From contig NC_049982.1 in assembly GCF_000003815.2 (NCBI RefSeq), forward strand, positions 9,633,349-9,695,348: a DNA stretch of 62,000 bases, in the 5' to 3' direction. A model generated the notes under the pieces. The model made no database searches and had not been told where the DNA came from. It saw only the letters and a program-made list of their open reading frames with translations. Positions within the stretch are counted from its first letter, which is position 1. The number at the start of each line of letters is the position of its first letter. Source of the DNA: Branchiostoma floridae (lineage: Eukaryota > Chordata > Leptocardii > Amphioxiformes > Branchiostomatidae). Shown piece by piece: positions 22,801 to 34,856 of the stretch. The translations under genes were made by a program, and so were the position numbers.

Positions 22801-25800
22801 CATAGATTGACAGTTGCCTGATTTTCTTTCCACAGGAGCATGATGAAAATATCCTGAAGCACCTCACAGATGTGACGGTTAACTTCACAGATGTGGCAGT
22901 GGACAGTACCATGGTGAGATTGTAACAGTTTACATTGCTGGTTATAATACAGTATGATTAAAGTTTTAAAAAATTGAAAATGCCAAATGTATTCACATTA
23001 AAATTAGAATTTGTCACATCAAGGCTAAAAACAATGGCTACAGAAAAAGAAGATTAGATTTAGGAATCACATATTATAGAAAACAAATAAATATGATATT
23101 TTGCGCCCTGCAAAAGCAGTCTTTTTATATTCTAATACTACATGTTCCACTCCTACAGGGCTTTACTCTGCTCTTCCACTTCGAGGCGAATGACTACTTC
23201 TCCAACACAGTGCTCACCAAGTTTTACGAGGTGCGGTCCGAGCCTGACGACCAGGACCCCTTCGCATTCGAAGGGCCTGAAATCATCAGCTGCAAAGGGT
23301 AAAACCCTCAAAGTTTTCTGTAGGAAATTTTAATGCATTTTTATGTCCTTTTGTACAACATATCAAAGTACAAACCAAAGAAATTATACGGTAACATATT
23401 ATATATACAGAAAATGATGCTGTAAACTAGGCTTCCTTTAAGGTCCAAAATCTTCATCAAAATTTTTACAGCATCTTAATTGTAGCACCTTTAAGACAGT
23501 GAATCTACTTGATTACTTCACAGGTGCCAGATTGACTGGAAGAAGGGAAAGAACGTGACAGTGAAGGTGGTGAAGAAGAAACAGAAGCACAAAGGTCGCG
23601 GCACGACACGCATGGTCACCAAGACTATCCAGAACGACTCTTTCTTCAACTTCTTCAACCCTCCACAAGGTCAGGGCTTCCTTGTTTCTTTTCAGAGTTA
23701 ATGTTTTGGCTGTATGATTATATTTCATGTCAGTGACTTAAGATGAGACCCACATTCAACTAGACGGTGAGAACTGTGCGACGGTTGAGCAATCAAATTG
23801 AATTTGGGTGATCCATGATTTTGTAATGGGAATATCATATATGGTTCATAAGGATCAAAGACAACCAGGGCTCGATATACCACTTGCATATGCAGGTTAG
23901 TGCAGATAAAATTGGAGCTGTGCAGGTATTTTTGGTGTCTACCTGCACCTAACCTGCATGGGTCCATGTGCTGGGTTTTATTGATAAATGTCCTATAATG
24001 TAGGTGTATATGGATTGTTATTAGCTGCATTGACTGTTACCACCTATAGAGTATAAAAGAAAATAGCAACGGTTCCTGAACAATTTTAGTACTGTATGAT
24101 CCATACAATGTACTTCCTAAATTCAGAGTGGTGCAGGTGAACTTTGACTGGTACAGGTAATTTTCAATGTTACCTGCACCAGTGCAAGTATGCAGAAAAA
24201 AGTATTTCGAGCCCTGACAACTGAACACAGCAAAAGTAAGAAATATGTATTTTGTTGACTACTCTGTCAAATATTTAACCTGTGAAGGCAGTCTCTATAG
24301 TGGAATGGGGATTTTGCTGCATTTTAGCTTGCTGATGTGATAAAATTGTCTTCTACAATGACTTATGACATTCTTTTCTTGCTTACTACAGTTCCCGAGG
24401 ATGGTTCTGAACTGGTAAGTAGGTCCTTAACTTTTATTTGGAAACAATATTTTGGAGAAATCTGTTAAATATATGATGAATTTGACAGTTTTCTAGAATA
24501 GAATATGATTCAATAGACTTTGAAATGTGTTGTCTTGAATTATTTACATGATAAATCATGTATTAGTTAAATCAATCCTAACTGCTGGATATATATATAC
24601 AAAATTTATTCAAACATTTCAGACAACATCCACTGTCTTTATTCAGTGATACAAAAGACAGTTGATACTGTCTGAAATGTTTGAATAAATTTCTTATATC
24701 TATCCAGCAGTAAGGATTGATTTTACTACATGATTTACCTACATCCTGGATGACTAATCTGCACAAACTTACTTCCAGGATGATGATGCAGAAACCATCT
24801 TAGCGGCAGACTTTGAGATTGGTCACTTCTTCCGGGAGCGGATTGTTCCCAAAGCTGTCCTGTACTTCACAGGAGAGGCAATGGAGGATGAGGAGGTGAG
24901 GGGAATGTAAAACATTTCGGGGATGAGAGATTTTCAAATCAAATGGTGGAGGGCATTCTTTACAATGGAAATGTGCTATTGACAGTCAATGCATGAAATA
25001 TGTTCAACATCAACTTAAGGTAGTATCTCAGGGTGGCTGAGCAAAATTTCAAAATGATATTTTCCAAAAAATAACTTTCAATGTTATTTCATATGTAGTT
25101 CTATTTTCATAATCAAACATACTTTCCTATCAAATGTTCCTTTTTGTCTGTCAAAATTCAAGGTCAAAGTAGCTGTCTCAAATTACGCAAAAATTTCAAA
25201 CTCATCATAACTTTTCAAACTTGATATCATTGGATAGGTCTTAGTAAAACAAATAGAATGGTTTTTATTTCAACAAAATCGGACACACCGTTAGAGAGTT
25301 ATGGCCATTCAAAGGCCTGAAAATTATGCATAATTTCTCTTGATCATCTAATTAGATATGCAAGATTACAATATCTCCTTACTCATACAAGATACAAGAA
25401 AAAAACTTGGTGTACAGGGGTTTTATAATATGTTGATTTGAAATATTGTCCTGAAATTTATACATCTAGTTCAGAAATCATGAATAATCCTGAATAATTG
25501 AGTTCCAGGGGTAATAAAATCAGAGTCCACTAATTAAATATGCAAAATCACCATATTTTCCCAATCCTTGAAGATACAAGAAAAAAAATTAGTATACAGG
25601 GGTTTTGGCACATGCTGAATTCAAATTTGACCTCAAAAACATCACTTTGGTCTTTTTACGACCTGTAAAAGTGGATTACGTCACTACTACCACCACAACT
25701 TGATTTTTACGGCCTAATTTTTGAAAAACTGTTCATCGAAAATGGGTAAAATAAGTTTTATTATGAAATTTACCCTGTAAGGAAAAACTTCGTGCGCTCC

Positions 25801-28521
25801 CGACGCAAAACAATGCTATTTAGTGCTCCCAAATGCTGTTAGCATAAGGGGTAATTAAAATTTCAGGAAAAAAATTAATAAAAAATCAGCATGACACGAT
25901 ATGATAAAATCCACGCACAGATCTATTCAAATCACTATTACGCACATTTCTGAAAAGTTTCAATAATAACAGACAAAATACAAGCCAAAATTTAAGCTTT
26001 TTAGGCTTTTTTTTCTAAAAATGGGCGTGGCCTAAAAGTAGTTGATGACATCATTGTGACATCATACTAATTTGCATAAATTATCTTTATGCATTAGGGT
26101 ACTACCTTAGAAAAAATCAAGGTCCATACATTATCGAAGATGGTAATTTTAGAAGACCAAAAACACCCCCCAAAACTCCTCAGCCACCCTGAAATCCTAC
26201 CTTAAGATTAGATAGCCTGTGTGTTTTCTCATGTGTGCCCATCATAGTTTAAACAAATCTTAACTGCTTTGCTTTTTTGTTTTTCTTCATGTAGTACGAG
26301 GAAGAAGAAGGAGAGGAAGGGGAGGTAAGTTCACAGGTTACATCTTGTAACATTTATACATGAAAACTGCTGTAGGAGACTACTCAGGGGACAGATAGAA
26401 TGAGATCAATGTGGACAAGTGGCTTTATGGATACAGACAGGATTCCGGATGGAAAAATCATCAAAGGGCAACCAAAAAGCAGTCACATTGGTCAGGTGGT
26501 CCTTATGTAGATAGCGATAGCTAAAATTTGCTGTATCCAGGTATTTTTCTCTTTCACATAAATGCTTAAATTTTCCGTAAGTTCTTAACTTATTTCCTTG
26601 GTTTTCCTTCGTGCCAGGAGAGTTAAGCTCTGAGTAGAAGTTTTGAACAAATTGTCGTTCAGTCTTTGTTTTACCTCGGACTGAGCGAGTGAAGTGATGC
26701 GATCACTGTTAAGCAATAGGTAGGCAAAACCTGACTTCTCCAGGATTTTACAAACATTGGATAGCCAGCATGGTTTGTTACGTTTGTGTAAGTCCTGTTG
26801 TACACGGAGAGCTTCATACTGTAGGCTACATGTTGGTACTTCTTTAACTAATCTTTTGTAATACGAATACAATCCTTACATGTATACATTTCGATCCACA
26901 GGGGGAGTGCTGTGCTCAAGGTTGCTGCAAGGTTACTCGCATTTTTTCTTACCCCTCATATTGATTTGCAAAACTTAAGATGAAGTTCTTCAGTGGGAGA
27001 CTTGTCATCTAATCCACTTTTTCCCCATACCTCAGCCCTGTAAGTTAATATTGGGACTATGCAGGCATCAAATAGTTTACAACACGCTGACACTGAAGGA
27101 AAGGTTTGAGTATTTCCGTTCCCACAAGAAAAGAGGAGATAAATTGATTTTTTTGTTTCAGGGTGAGGAGGAGGGTGAGGAAGGTGAGGATGATGAGGAG
27201 CATGACCCAGACTGGAAGCCCCCAGCAGGGGTAAGTCTCCTGTTCCCACACTTCTCATCCCCACAGAAAGTCCGAGCCTCCCTGGCACCCTAGTGGGAGG
27301 GCTGGTCATCCTCCATGTTTTTGGCAATGCCACAGAGGCGGAGCCGTTATTCCATCCTAGATCCACCTATCAGAAGACAGCTTTCATTCAGTTTGTTACC
27401 CAAAGCACTTGTTAGTAATCCCAGTATTGGAGGTCACTCAGTGCAGTAAAAATACATTGTCCACCAATAATTGTCCATCAAGGCAGAATGAAAATCTTTG
27501 CATGTTGAGCAATCACAAAAGACAAAAAAATACTGGTGTACTGTTGATGGTTTGAGCAGAAAAAGATAGCACAAGGAATGAAGTACTATACTATATTCCA
27601 GTGCATGGTGCAAGCATGATGAAAGATACAGTAAATCCCTTATGTGGGGTTTGTGTATGTAGGTGACACTGGTTCCTACACAATGGTCAGTGACATCAAC
27701 CATGAAAACAGAAAAATCCAACAGTCTATTTTTCCCATCTTTGCTGTCCCTGAGACAACCTATTAGTGCAAAACTATTGCAAAACCAAATATCGGAAAGT
27801 CACTATAAAACATGTGCTGCAATACCATTTTATTCCACCAGGTGGCATGCATGTGTTGTGTCAGTTATTTTAAGAGAAGTTGTAGGGTGGTTGTCTCAGG
27901 GACTATCTCCATGTCTTGGTACAAACCTGCATGTCCAGGACTTTTGTGTTGCTATTTGGCTCCTCCTGACTTAAATAAATCTCCCTGAACCAGCCTGAGT
28001 CCTGAAGCCCCGCTGGTTCAGTCTGACAGCCCTCCTCACCCTGCTAGGTAGGCCCTCTTTCTTTCTTTCTTTCTTTCCTTCCTTCCTTTTCTTTTCTTTT
28101 CTTATGCTCAGCTAAGAAGCACTTGTGCACTGCTTCATGATACATCAAACAGTTAAACTACACTATACAAAAGTTATCCATAGACCAAGCAACTGGATGG
28201 GTTTTTTAACCAGTCACTTGTATGAGGTAGCATCCCCTGGGTTTCAGTTGTGACTTTACAAAATTCATCTAGTTACTTTCCAGACAAACTTTCGTATTGT
28301 GTGCCTTATTACCTGAATGTCTAGCCTTCATCAACATATATAAAGTTAAGAAAAGCACCTTTGTATAGACGATATTTTATTTTCCTGGCTCCTGAGATCT
28401 CATGTGCAGGTTTCACATGGAGCTGTTGCATCTTTAAAGAAGGTAAACTTTTGTTTACTAATTTTTGTTTGTTTGTTTGTTTTAGGGTCCAGAGAAGCCG
28501 CAGGAGTGTAAGCAGCAGTAG
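16819..28521 (+). CDS. NAP1L1: Nucleosome assembly protein 1-like histone chaperone, complete, 424 aa
   Basis: Fifteen coding exons: 16819-16835, 17934-18058, 18675-18780, 20603-20744, 21526-21639, 21934-21991, 22241-22314, 22836-22913, 23159-23298, 23524-23669, 24392-24414, 24779-24895, 26295-26324, 27162-27230, 28486-28521. The total is 1,275 nt, with phases consistent at every junction. The first exon has an upstream acceptor at 16790, so the 5' UTR is spliced. The order is an acidic Ala-rich N-terminus, a long dimerisation helix (YVENLPKVVKRRIKALKNLQ, IEAKFYEEVHQLE), the NAP fold (EGIPEFWLTVFKN, GPEIISCKG, CQIDWKKGKNVTVK, NDSFFNFF, ILAADFEIGHFFRER), a basic nuclear-localisation-like KKKQKHKGRG, an acidic tail and the C-terminal CKQQ, a prenylation-type motif. 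NAP1 proteins shield H2A-H2B and aid nucleosome assembly. The symbol reflects the family; orthology to NAP1L1 or NAP1L4 is not resolved. Confidence 0.96.
16959..17099. repeat. Inverted-repeat element in NAP1L intron 1
   Basis: The left arm GGGTATTAAGGTTTTTTGTA...GATACCAATTA is matched in reverse complement by the right arm TAATTGGTATTGGTTTTGTA...ATAATACCC, with a few mismatches and indels. It is probably a small foldback element. No target duplication was confirmed. Confidence 0.6.
17852..17903 (+). repeat. Duplicate of NAP1L exon 2 acceptor and 5' exon sequence
   Basis: 52 bp (TGTAG plus 47 exon bases) repeated 77 bp downstream at 17929-17980 with three mismatches. The downstream copy is the real exon 2. 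Reading on from the upstream acceptor stays in frame for the copied codons, then passes through a TTTG-rich stretch and meets TGA. Unless a new donor is used it cannot give a full protein. Confidence 0.85.
18181..18262. repeat. Hairpin repeat with GTTTGAAACG arms, possible Penelope-like tail
   Basis: CGTTTCAAAC at 18181 pairs with GTTTGAAACG at 18243-18252, around a palindromic GTCAGTGTCACTGAC (18207-18221). The string CTGACGAA...GAAACG resembles 3' tails of Penelope-like retroelements. That identification is from memory of the pattern and is weak. Confidence 0.4.
23866..24216. mobile_element. MITE with CAGGGCTCGA ends and ACAAC duplication
   Basis: 351 bp in NAP1L intron 10. The left end CAGGGCTCGATATAC matches the reverse complement of the right end, CAGGGCTCGAAATAC, except one base. 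ACAAC lies directly outside both ends (23861-23865, 24217-24221). The interior has several GTGCAGGT words in both orientations. The ends look hAT-like, but a 5-bp duplication is not the usual 8 bp, so the superfamily is left open. Confidence 0.75.
24552..24737. repeat. 186-bp near-perfect hairpin in NAP1L intron 11
   Basis: The left half TAAATCATGTA...TCAATCCTAACTGCTGGATA...TTTATTCAAACATTTCAGACA is followed by its reverse complement on the right (TGTCTGAAATGTTTGAATAAA...TCCAGCAGTAAGGATTGA...TACATGATTTA), with a few mismatches. It is probably two oppositely oriented copies of one repeat tail or a foldback element. Confidence 0.75.
25019..26201. mobile_element. TTAA-flanked non-autonomous DNA transposon
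   Basis: 1,183 bp in NAP1L intron 12. The 23-bp inverted ends begin GGTAGTATCTCAGGGTGGCT (right end GGTAGGATTTCAGGGTGGCT when reversed), with two mismatches. TTAA lies outside both ends (25015-25018, 26202-26205). TTAA duplications are typical of Kolobok and piggyBac; the GG start favours Kolobok. There is no transposase frame. Two internal segments with ACAAGAAAAAAA and ACAGGGGTTTT are related, and an internal GGTACTACCTTAG near 26097 resembles the end again. Confidence 0.8.
26585..27078 (-). mobile_element. LINE remnant, C-terminal reverse transcriptase region, frameshifted
   Basis: On the minus strand one frame reads KLFDACIVPILTYRAEVWG and ELHLKFCKSI (about 26956-27078). After a frameshift, another reads MYSYYKRLVKEV, KPCWLSNVCKILEKSGFAYL and LNSDRITSL (26585-26872). 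Both match the C-terminal end of a different non-LTR ORF2 type from the one in NCAPH2. It is a decayed copy, antisense within NAP1L intron 13. Confidence 0.75.
28055..28103. repeat. Polypyrimidine microsatellite (CTTT/CCTT/CTTTT)n
   Basis: A pure C/T run of about 49 bp made of CTTT, then CCTT, then CTTTT units, in NAP1L intron 14. Confidence 0.9.
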
Positions 28522-30600
28522 ATATAAGGACCTGAGTGACCAGTGGAAAAGACACATCTGCCCGACTGCCACACCATTCCAACCCTCGGACTCCCTGCAG
28601 CACACTTCAGCCACCTCCCGCAAGACTCACGGGCAGGCCAGGGGGTTCTGTCAGCTGGGATGTTTCATTAACCCTACATAGGGGGGTACAGGATTGTGTA
28701 GAGAACCATTTTTGTATGTCCCAGTGTTTTCTGGCAAACTTGGCTACTATGAACCATTGTGCAAATGGACAGCTGCGCCGGTTTTGTTGTCTTGTTTTAT
28801 ATAGTGCAGGGTTTGGCACCGTTTTTATGTGCAAAGTCCCCAGCATGCAGCATCAGCAGGTAGAGTTAGAACAGAGTTTGCAGTACGTCTTCAAGTTGTG
28901 TGTTTACAGTTCATGTCTCTGCCAGGAGTTTTGGAATGAAAACTGGTATCACTTCCAGCCATCCTGTCCTGTGATCCGTGCCTTATTGTCCAGTATTGTT
29001 GTTGTTTTTCTCCTGGTTTTGGGCTTATTGTACATTTGTAACTCCTACTGTGATTTTATGCACCTATCAATGCAGTTCCAGGTTGGAGTATGTATGGGGA
29101 GTTTTTCTAAAGCAACAGAAGAAACTTGTCAAAAACTTTCAATTCTAGCTTGAAATATCTGTTTGTACATTAACCAATTGTCTAGCCCTTTTAGGTGTTA
29201 AGGACAATTGTATGGACCATATTCATGCATGTGACTCTTTTGACTTCCAACACATAGGCAAATTTACATGACACATATATGGTTAATGTTGATAAGCAAA
29301 AGTGATATACACCATCAAATATTTTTGTAAAAGGGAAATAATTTTATGTCCTATCCCCACCGTATACCAACCTAACATGTGGAAACGTTAACTGCATTGA
29401 CAGGTGCACACATATTAAATGCTACATGTATTTCTAAATTGTATCATACTAGTACGTTCCATATTGATCATTGAATTGTAAAGTACCAGTAGGTAGGCGA
29501 GTAGTCCTATATAAATATATAAATTTCTACTTCAGATGTTCATCCCTGGTCATCCAACTTTCTATGTGGTAACAAAGTCCTGTTTACAAAATAATTGCCA
29601 CTTGTATCTTCTTGATCCAGATTTGTACGAGTGTAAGAAATATTACCAGGCATTTTACAGTTTCCGCCTACTGCCCCCCTCCCCAACATGGCATCCCTCC
29701 TCTTAGGTGGCTGTTAGAGCACAAACCAGTGCCAGTTTCCATCTACAGCAAGGCCAAGAGCACATACTGGTCACTCAGAACCCAGCTAAAGTACAACAGC
29801 TGCTGTTTTCTACGCTGTGACATTTGACCAAAGCATGTTCATAATCAACCTAACATGCTGGCACTGATTTGTACTGCAGCAATCACCTGTCGTGTTAGTT
29901 GACTGATGTGTAGGGGAGAAGAGTTGCCAGATGAAGGGGCAACAGTTTGGACACTGGGAATATAAGAAGCTGTATCAAATAGTTCATGCCTACTCCGATT
30001 AATACAGAAATGTGTATACTATATTAGAAATTATGGTGACATGTCACATGTAGAAGAACTCCAGACTAAACGTGTTGTAAAACCTTGTAAAGAAAACTAT
30101 TCTATGATCCGAGGAAACGGAGGAATACATTTGTCCAGTGATTTCAGATAAGTCTGCATTTATGCTCGTTATCCACGGCAATAAGATTGTGTTTTACTCT
30201 GTGTTGTTGAAGTTCTGCTCTACTGCGCTTCTCACTGCAGTTTCCCAGGAACCAGCTCTGTTAGCTTGTCTCCAGTTCCTCACTTTGAGCACAGTTCTTA
30301 CAAGTAAATCTAAAGCTTGGTTTGAATTTAATCAGGTTTCAAATTAAGTAAAGGAAATTCTAATGCCATATGCAAATGAGAATATTTTGTTCAGAAAAGT
30401 TTATGAATTTTTTGCCTAGTGTGTACAAAAAAGTGCCTCTGGCCTAGCAGAAAATGGAAGAAATGTTGAATTACTCTTTTGATGTTTTAAGTGTTTACAG
30501 ATGACAAGTTTGACTATACTAAGTATTGTTGAATCGCCTTTGTTATATGATACTTCAACTTTTGTCGGCTTTGTTTAGACTGAATAAACAGCTAATGAAA
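28522..30600 (+). other. 3' UTR of NAP1L
   Basis: About 2 kb after the stop TAG at 28519-28521 without another recognised exon. The last plausible polyadenylation signal is at 30583. Open frames here, one of 205 codons, show no family motif and probably are chance. Confidence 0.6.
30583..30588 (+). terminator. Candidate polyadenylation signal of NAP1L
   Basis: AATAAA in CTGAATAAACAGC, about 2.06 kb past the stop codon. It is placed here by consensus only; a shorter 3' UTR is possible. Confidence 0.5.
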
Positions 30601-30958
30601 TAATCACCCCTCGTTCAATCTACCGGTATCTTCATTACACCCGTCTGTTGATGGCAATATCTATTCTCTAAGCAGAGATTTTGGGACAGGGGATAGTAAT
30701 GGCAGCGATTTCGTATGGCTACCTCCTTCTCTACTTGCTGAACACTGCCTCCAATGTGGCAGATATTCGGTGCAATAAAATGATTCGCCAAACGATAATT
30801 TAATGGTGCATAGGGAGGGGATTTGACATTTCGAAAAGATAGCCCTGACCTAGTACATATCCCCCAGACTGCAAAACCTCTACTTGAAGAATAGGCAATA
30901 TGCAAACAGATGTAGGGTAGGGTCAGTTTTACGCATATTTTTGCGACATGCAAAGGCA

Positions 30959-31085
30959 TAGCCTGGTATCCAGCCGTAATATAGCTCCCGAGTCTCTTCT
31001 CTCCTCTTCGCAATGCCTCGTCGCAATAAATCGCGAAGAGGAGAGAAGAGACTCGGGAGCTATATTACGGCTGGATACCAGGCTA
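30959..31085. mobile_element. Foldback MITE with perfect 53-bp arms and 9-bp target duplication
   Basis: 127 bp. The arm 30959-31011 begins TAGCCTGGTATCCAGCCG and is an exact reverse complement of 31033-31085, with a 21-bp loop. GCAAAGGCA occurs directly outside both ends (30950-30958 and 31086-31094). A 9-bp duplication with long inverted ends is the mark of Mutator-like (MuDR) elements. There is no coding sequence. Perfect arms mean a young insertion. Confidence 0.9.
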
Positions 31086-33633
31086 GCAAAGGCATGTACT
31101 GTTTGTGGTGTCGGTTGTGCGAAGAGAAGAAAACGCAGTTTTAGAATGTTTCATTGGTAAACTAGCTTAACTGTTACTATAGATAATGAGCTATTTGGCC
31201 AATATATATGGGTGTCGCCCAGGATCGGATATTTTCGTGTACAGAAATAGATGTAACTAAGATGTGTTTTTTATTTTTATTTTATAAAGAATTCTAAAGA
31301 AAATGTTTCTTTTCATAAAATGTCTTTTGAAATTGTCATTTAAGATTAAATGTTGGAGAATTCATCTCCCACTCCATACGGAAAAGAAGTCAAACCTATC
31401 AAATAGCTTAAGGAGAAATAGATTTAGATAAGACGTTTTGAATTTATCTATGAATATCTTTTTCCTTCTTTGTTAAGTATCATTATGTATGTATACAACT
31501 ACTTTGTTTGATATTAGGCCTCGGGCATGAATGTGCAATAAAGATGATTATTTAAGATTAAAGGTACGGAACGAGAAAGGTTTGAATTAATCACCTTCCA
31601 GCGCCCTGGCATAATTCTGCAGTTAGGTCTCCATCAGAGTCTGACACAGAATGTACAAAATTTAGGTCAATGACTCTGCTCTGACAATGGTCTCGCCGCC
31701 GCCCCCGCCCGTCATTGTGACGCAGTCGTAAAACTAAAGGTCAGCCGCCGTGGATTTATCTACCATCTGCCTCAGGTTTGCGTCATCAGAGAACAAGGGA
31801 GGAGCGCGGTTACCTTGGGGAAACACGCTGCGCTACAAGCACAAAACACGCGTATCGGATTCAATCCCAACGAAAGGTGACGTACAGGAAAGAATTTTAG
31901 AAAAACCTTAGATCATATTACTCGATTTCAAAAAGATTCCACGCCACACCAACTTAGCAGATTTGATATCATAAGCAGGTTTTCCCAGTACTGTGGGTGG
32001 AGAGGGGGTGGGGGGATTTCACGCCGGTTCCCCCCAAGGACACATGTAGTACACTGGCCTTGAACTTGTGTTATTCGGCTCTTTGCCAGTACGTAGGCAG
32101 TGAATTTTATTTTACACACACAGAGTATTAAAGGACGCCTATCTAAAGGATAACGTCGTATCTGTTTTTTTAAAAAACACAACAAAAACAATTGGCGTCC
32201 CCTCCATTTTTATAATCTCTTCAAACCTCCTACAAAGTTTGCCAGGTGGGCAAAATTGATTTGGCAGAACGCTATATTAAAGGTCTACTTGACTACTTCT
32301 GAAAATCTTTACCTTCTACATATGACCTTTTTTAATTCATCATTGCATGTGTTGTGTAACATTTTATTATATTGATTAGGTTCCGTAAAATTCCTTTTGT
32401 GCTTCTATTCTTGAGCCGAAGTAAATGTTCTCTATCGATGTTCACCGTGACCGTGGCGCCCGAAGACGCCTGTGTCCAGGCTATCTCCCCCAGACGCGGC
32501 GCCCTAGCCGTCACGGTCGAGTATTGATATCTAAAACATTTCAGACAGAGAAAATAAACAGCGATGACATCGGCTCTAAACCATCCCTCCCACGGGAAGC
32601 CCTGACCTCGCTGTTCAAAAGACTCTCTAAAGATCATTCCACTGGGGGGCGGGGCTTTTGATAATCAGCTAAATGTCAACATGTGATCTCTACCAAATGT
32701 ATTGTGGCCGCCGAGTGGCTAAAGACTCAACAAAGCTGGGAACGTAAAGATGACGCCTTTTATTTTGGGCCCTTTTTTGTTGGTGACATTTTTGGCCCTT
32801 GAAAACTGCCGCCATTAGTTCTTGTTATGTATACACATGGGTAAGTAGCAAGCGGCGTCCTTTATTTACAGAGCTCTTCATGTTATTTGTGTCTATAGTA
32901 GCGCTGACATAAAAGAAGATGTAGAAGGGAATGTTGTTACTTATTTCTTACTAACATCCTCCACGACTTGTGCATTCAAAGGTGTGACTAAGTTCAGTGA
33001 TAGCAACTCTTTGCTTTGCTTTGACGTAATTTACTTTTAATTGTTACGGCATTTACGGCATGATGAGACAGTATTCATCGCAGATCAGTCTACTTCACCG
33101 AAAACGGAGACAAACCGTCTGGTACACGTGTCCAACTAAAAACCAACGGGGACGGGGACTAGTTTTGTCACCATGAAGTTGTGTGCACATTTGAATTCTG
33201 TCAGTTCCACGTGCACAAGTTGTCCAGTTTTATCAGTTTTATTAGAGAACAAAAATTGTTAAACGAGTGATCTGCTAGGACGAGTAGAGTATTTCTAGCC
33301 TACAAGTACAGAATATTTAAGTGCCTGTGGGTATGGAATAAAATGTTCCCAGTGGCAGTGCACGCGTGGTTATTAGTTCGCGTTTGAAACAATGGTTTGG
33401 GCGGAAAGAAGAACAAGAATATTTGCGGCGTTTTTATGTTCGCGGTGGAGAGATCACTAGAAAACAGTTAACATTAAATCACTAACTAGCACTGCTAAAT
33501 GGTCAATATCTGCGTGCTATGGCAGAAATGTCCACTTCGCGCTATTTACCATCATACACGTATTGCCTTGGTCTGGCAGTCCCACGTCACACTTTATACT
33601 ACCGACCACACGGAAGATAACGGCATAAGATGA

Positions 33634-33666
33634 ACATGAATACATGAATACATGAATACATGAATA
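33634..33666. repeat. 8-bp tandem repeat (ACATGAAT)n
   Basis: About four units of ACATGAAT in a row in intergenic DNA, followed by an AAATAAATAAAC stretch. Confidence 0.85.
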
Positions 33667-34856
33667 ACCTTCGGAAACAAATAAATAAACAAACAAACAG
33701 GCATTAATGAATTTTAGATTTTATTGTCACACTTCTCAGTGACTTCTGTCATAGGAAGGCTCAGAGCCATTGGTGAAGAACAGAATACATGAGATATCTC
33801 AGCACAGTGGAGCGGTTAGCCACCGTTTTGTCACACTTTCAATGTCGAAGCAAACATGGGGTACTATTACTAGCTAACGTCGCAACAAATGTTCTCCGAC
33901 TAGCAGATGAGGAGTTTAAAAGCCGGTCGTCATATCGAGAGCAATGGATTCTACTGTCAGTCATAACAGAGCGTCGTATACTAAATATAGGCTGCAGGTG
34001 ACAGGCTACACTACCGCACACCTTTAGGGCAGTTTCAATCGGATATCGACGGAGATGCCTTTATGGATGGCATGAAAGAACAGGTACAATGCCACTGGCA
34101 CTGAGGTAGATAGCATGGCAAATCATTGCATAGAACAACAGAGTTGGCTTGGCCGCTTATTTCGAATGCCAAAAATTATTTGCGAGGTGATGCCCACTCC
34201 TACACAGTCTGCTTTCAGGAATAAAAGGCGTTCTGCTACTTTATGACACTAAGACAATGTCATTCTAAAGGAAAACTAGATGGTTTCTAGATCTGATCTA
34301 CGTAGTAGATTAGATGTCTGTAGAGGGAATATATATTAGGAAAGGCTCTATCAGTACTACATAAGTTCTGGATTATTGTAAAATATATAGAGTATCTCTA
34401 GTGCCAGCACTACCTATGTATCCCCATGGCTCTGTAACACACGTAGGGCGCAGCCCTTTTACATTCAACTCTTTTTCTAACAAACAATATATATTTAAAA
34501 CAATAAATAAAGTTCCATAAAACCGTACCAGACGGTAATATTAGATAACACTTTACAGCAAAATTAATCTCTTTTTGTTATATTACCATTTCATCACGAA
34601 ACAAAATAACACTGACGTAGAGAAGTCATATGCACTTGTCGATATCAATCTTGGGGGGCATCCCACCGACACGGGTATCTGATTTATATGATGCCAATGT
34701 AAATGTATGTTAAAAAGGAAGAGATTCTCCTCCCCAGACCAACGTATGAACATTGGGTATCTAACATATGATAATGTATACACCCAACAGGTTTGCATTG
34801 ACAAGTGCACTGTGCAACAATAAAGTGGAGAAGGTTCAGTGTAAACCCATGTCCCC

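Larger units (their letters stand above)
30589..34856. other. Intergenic region between convergent NAP1L and FGF genes
   Basis: No coding exon recognised. It holds the foldback element at 30959-31085, a GC-rich imperfect inverted repeat near 32440-32520 (CCGTGACCGTGGCGCC against GGCGCC...GTCACGG) and an 8-bp tandem repeat at 33634-33666. TTTATT at 33719-33724 (AATAAA on the minus strand) could end the FGF transcript. Confidence 0.5.

Noticed and set aside
28536-29153. 205-codon open frame after NAP1L
   Set aside because: It overlaps the NAP1L stop region and 3' UTR, has no family motif and no splice support.
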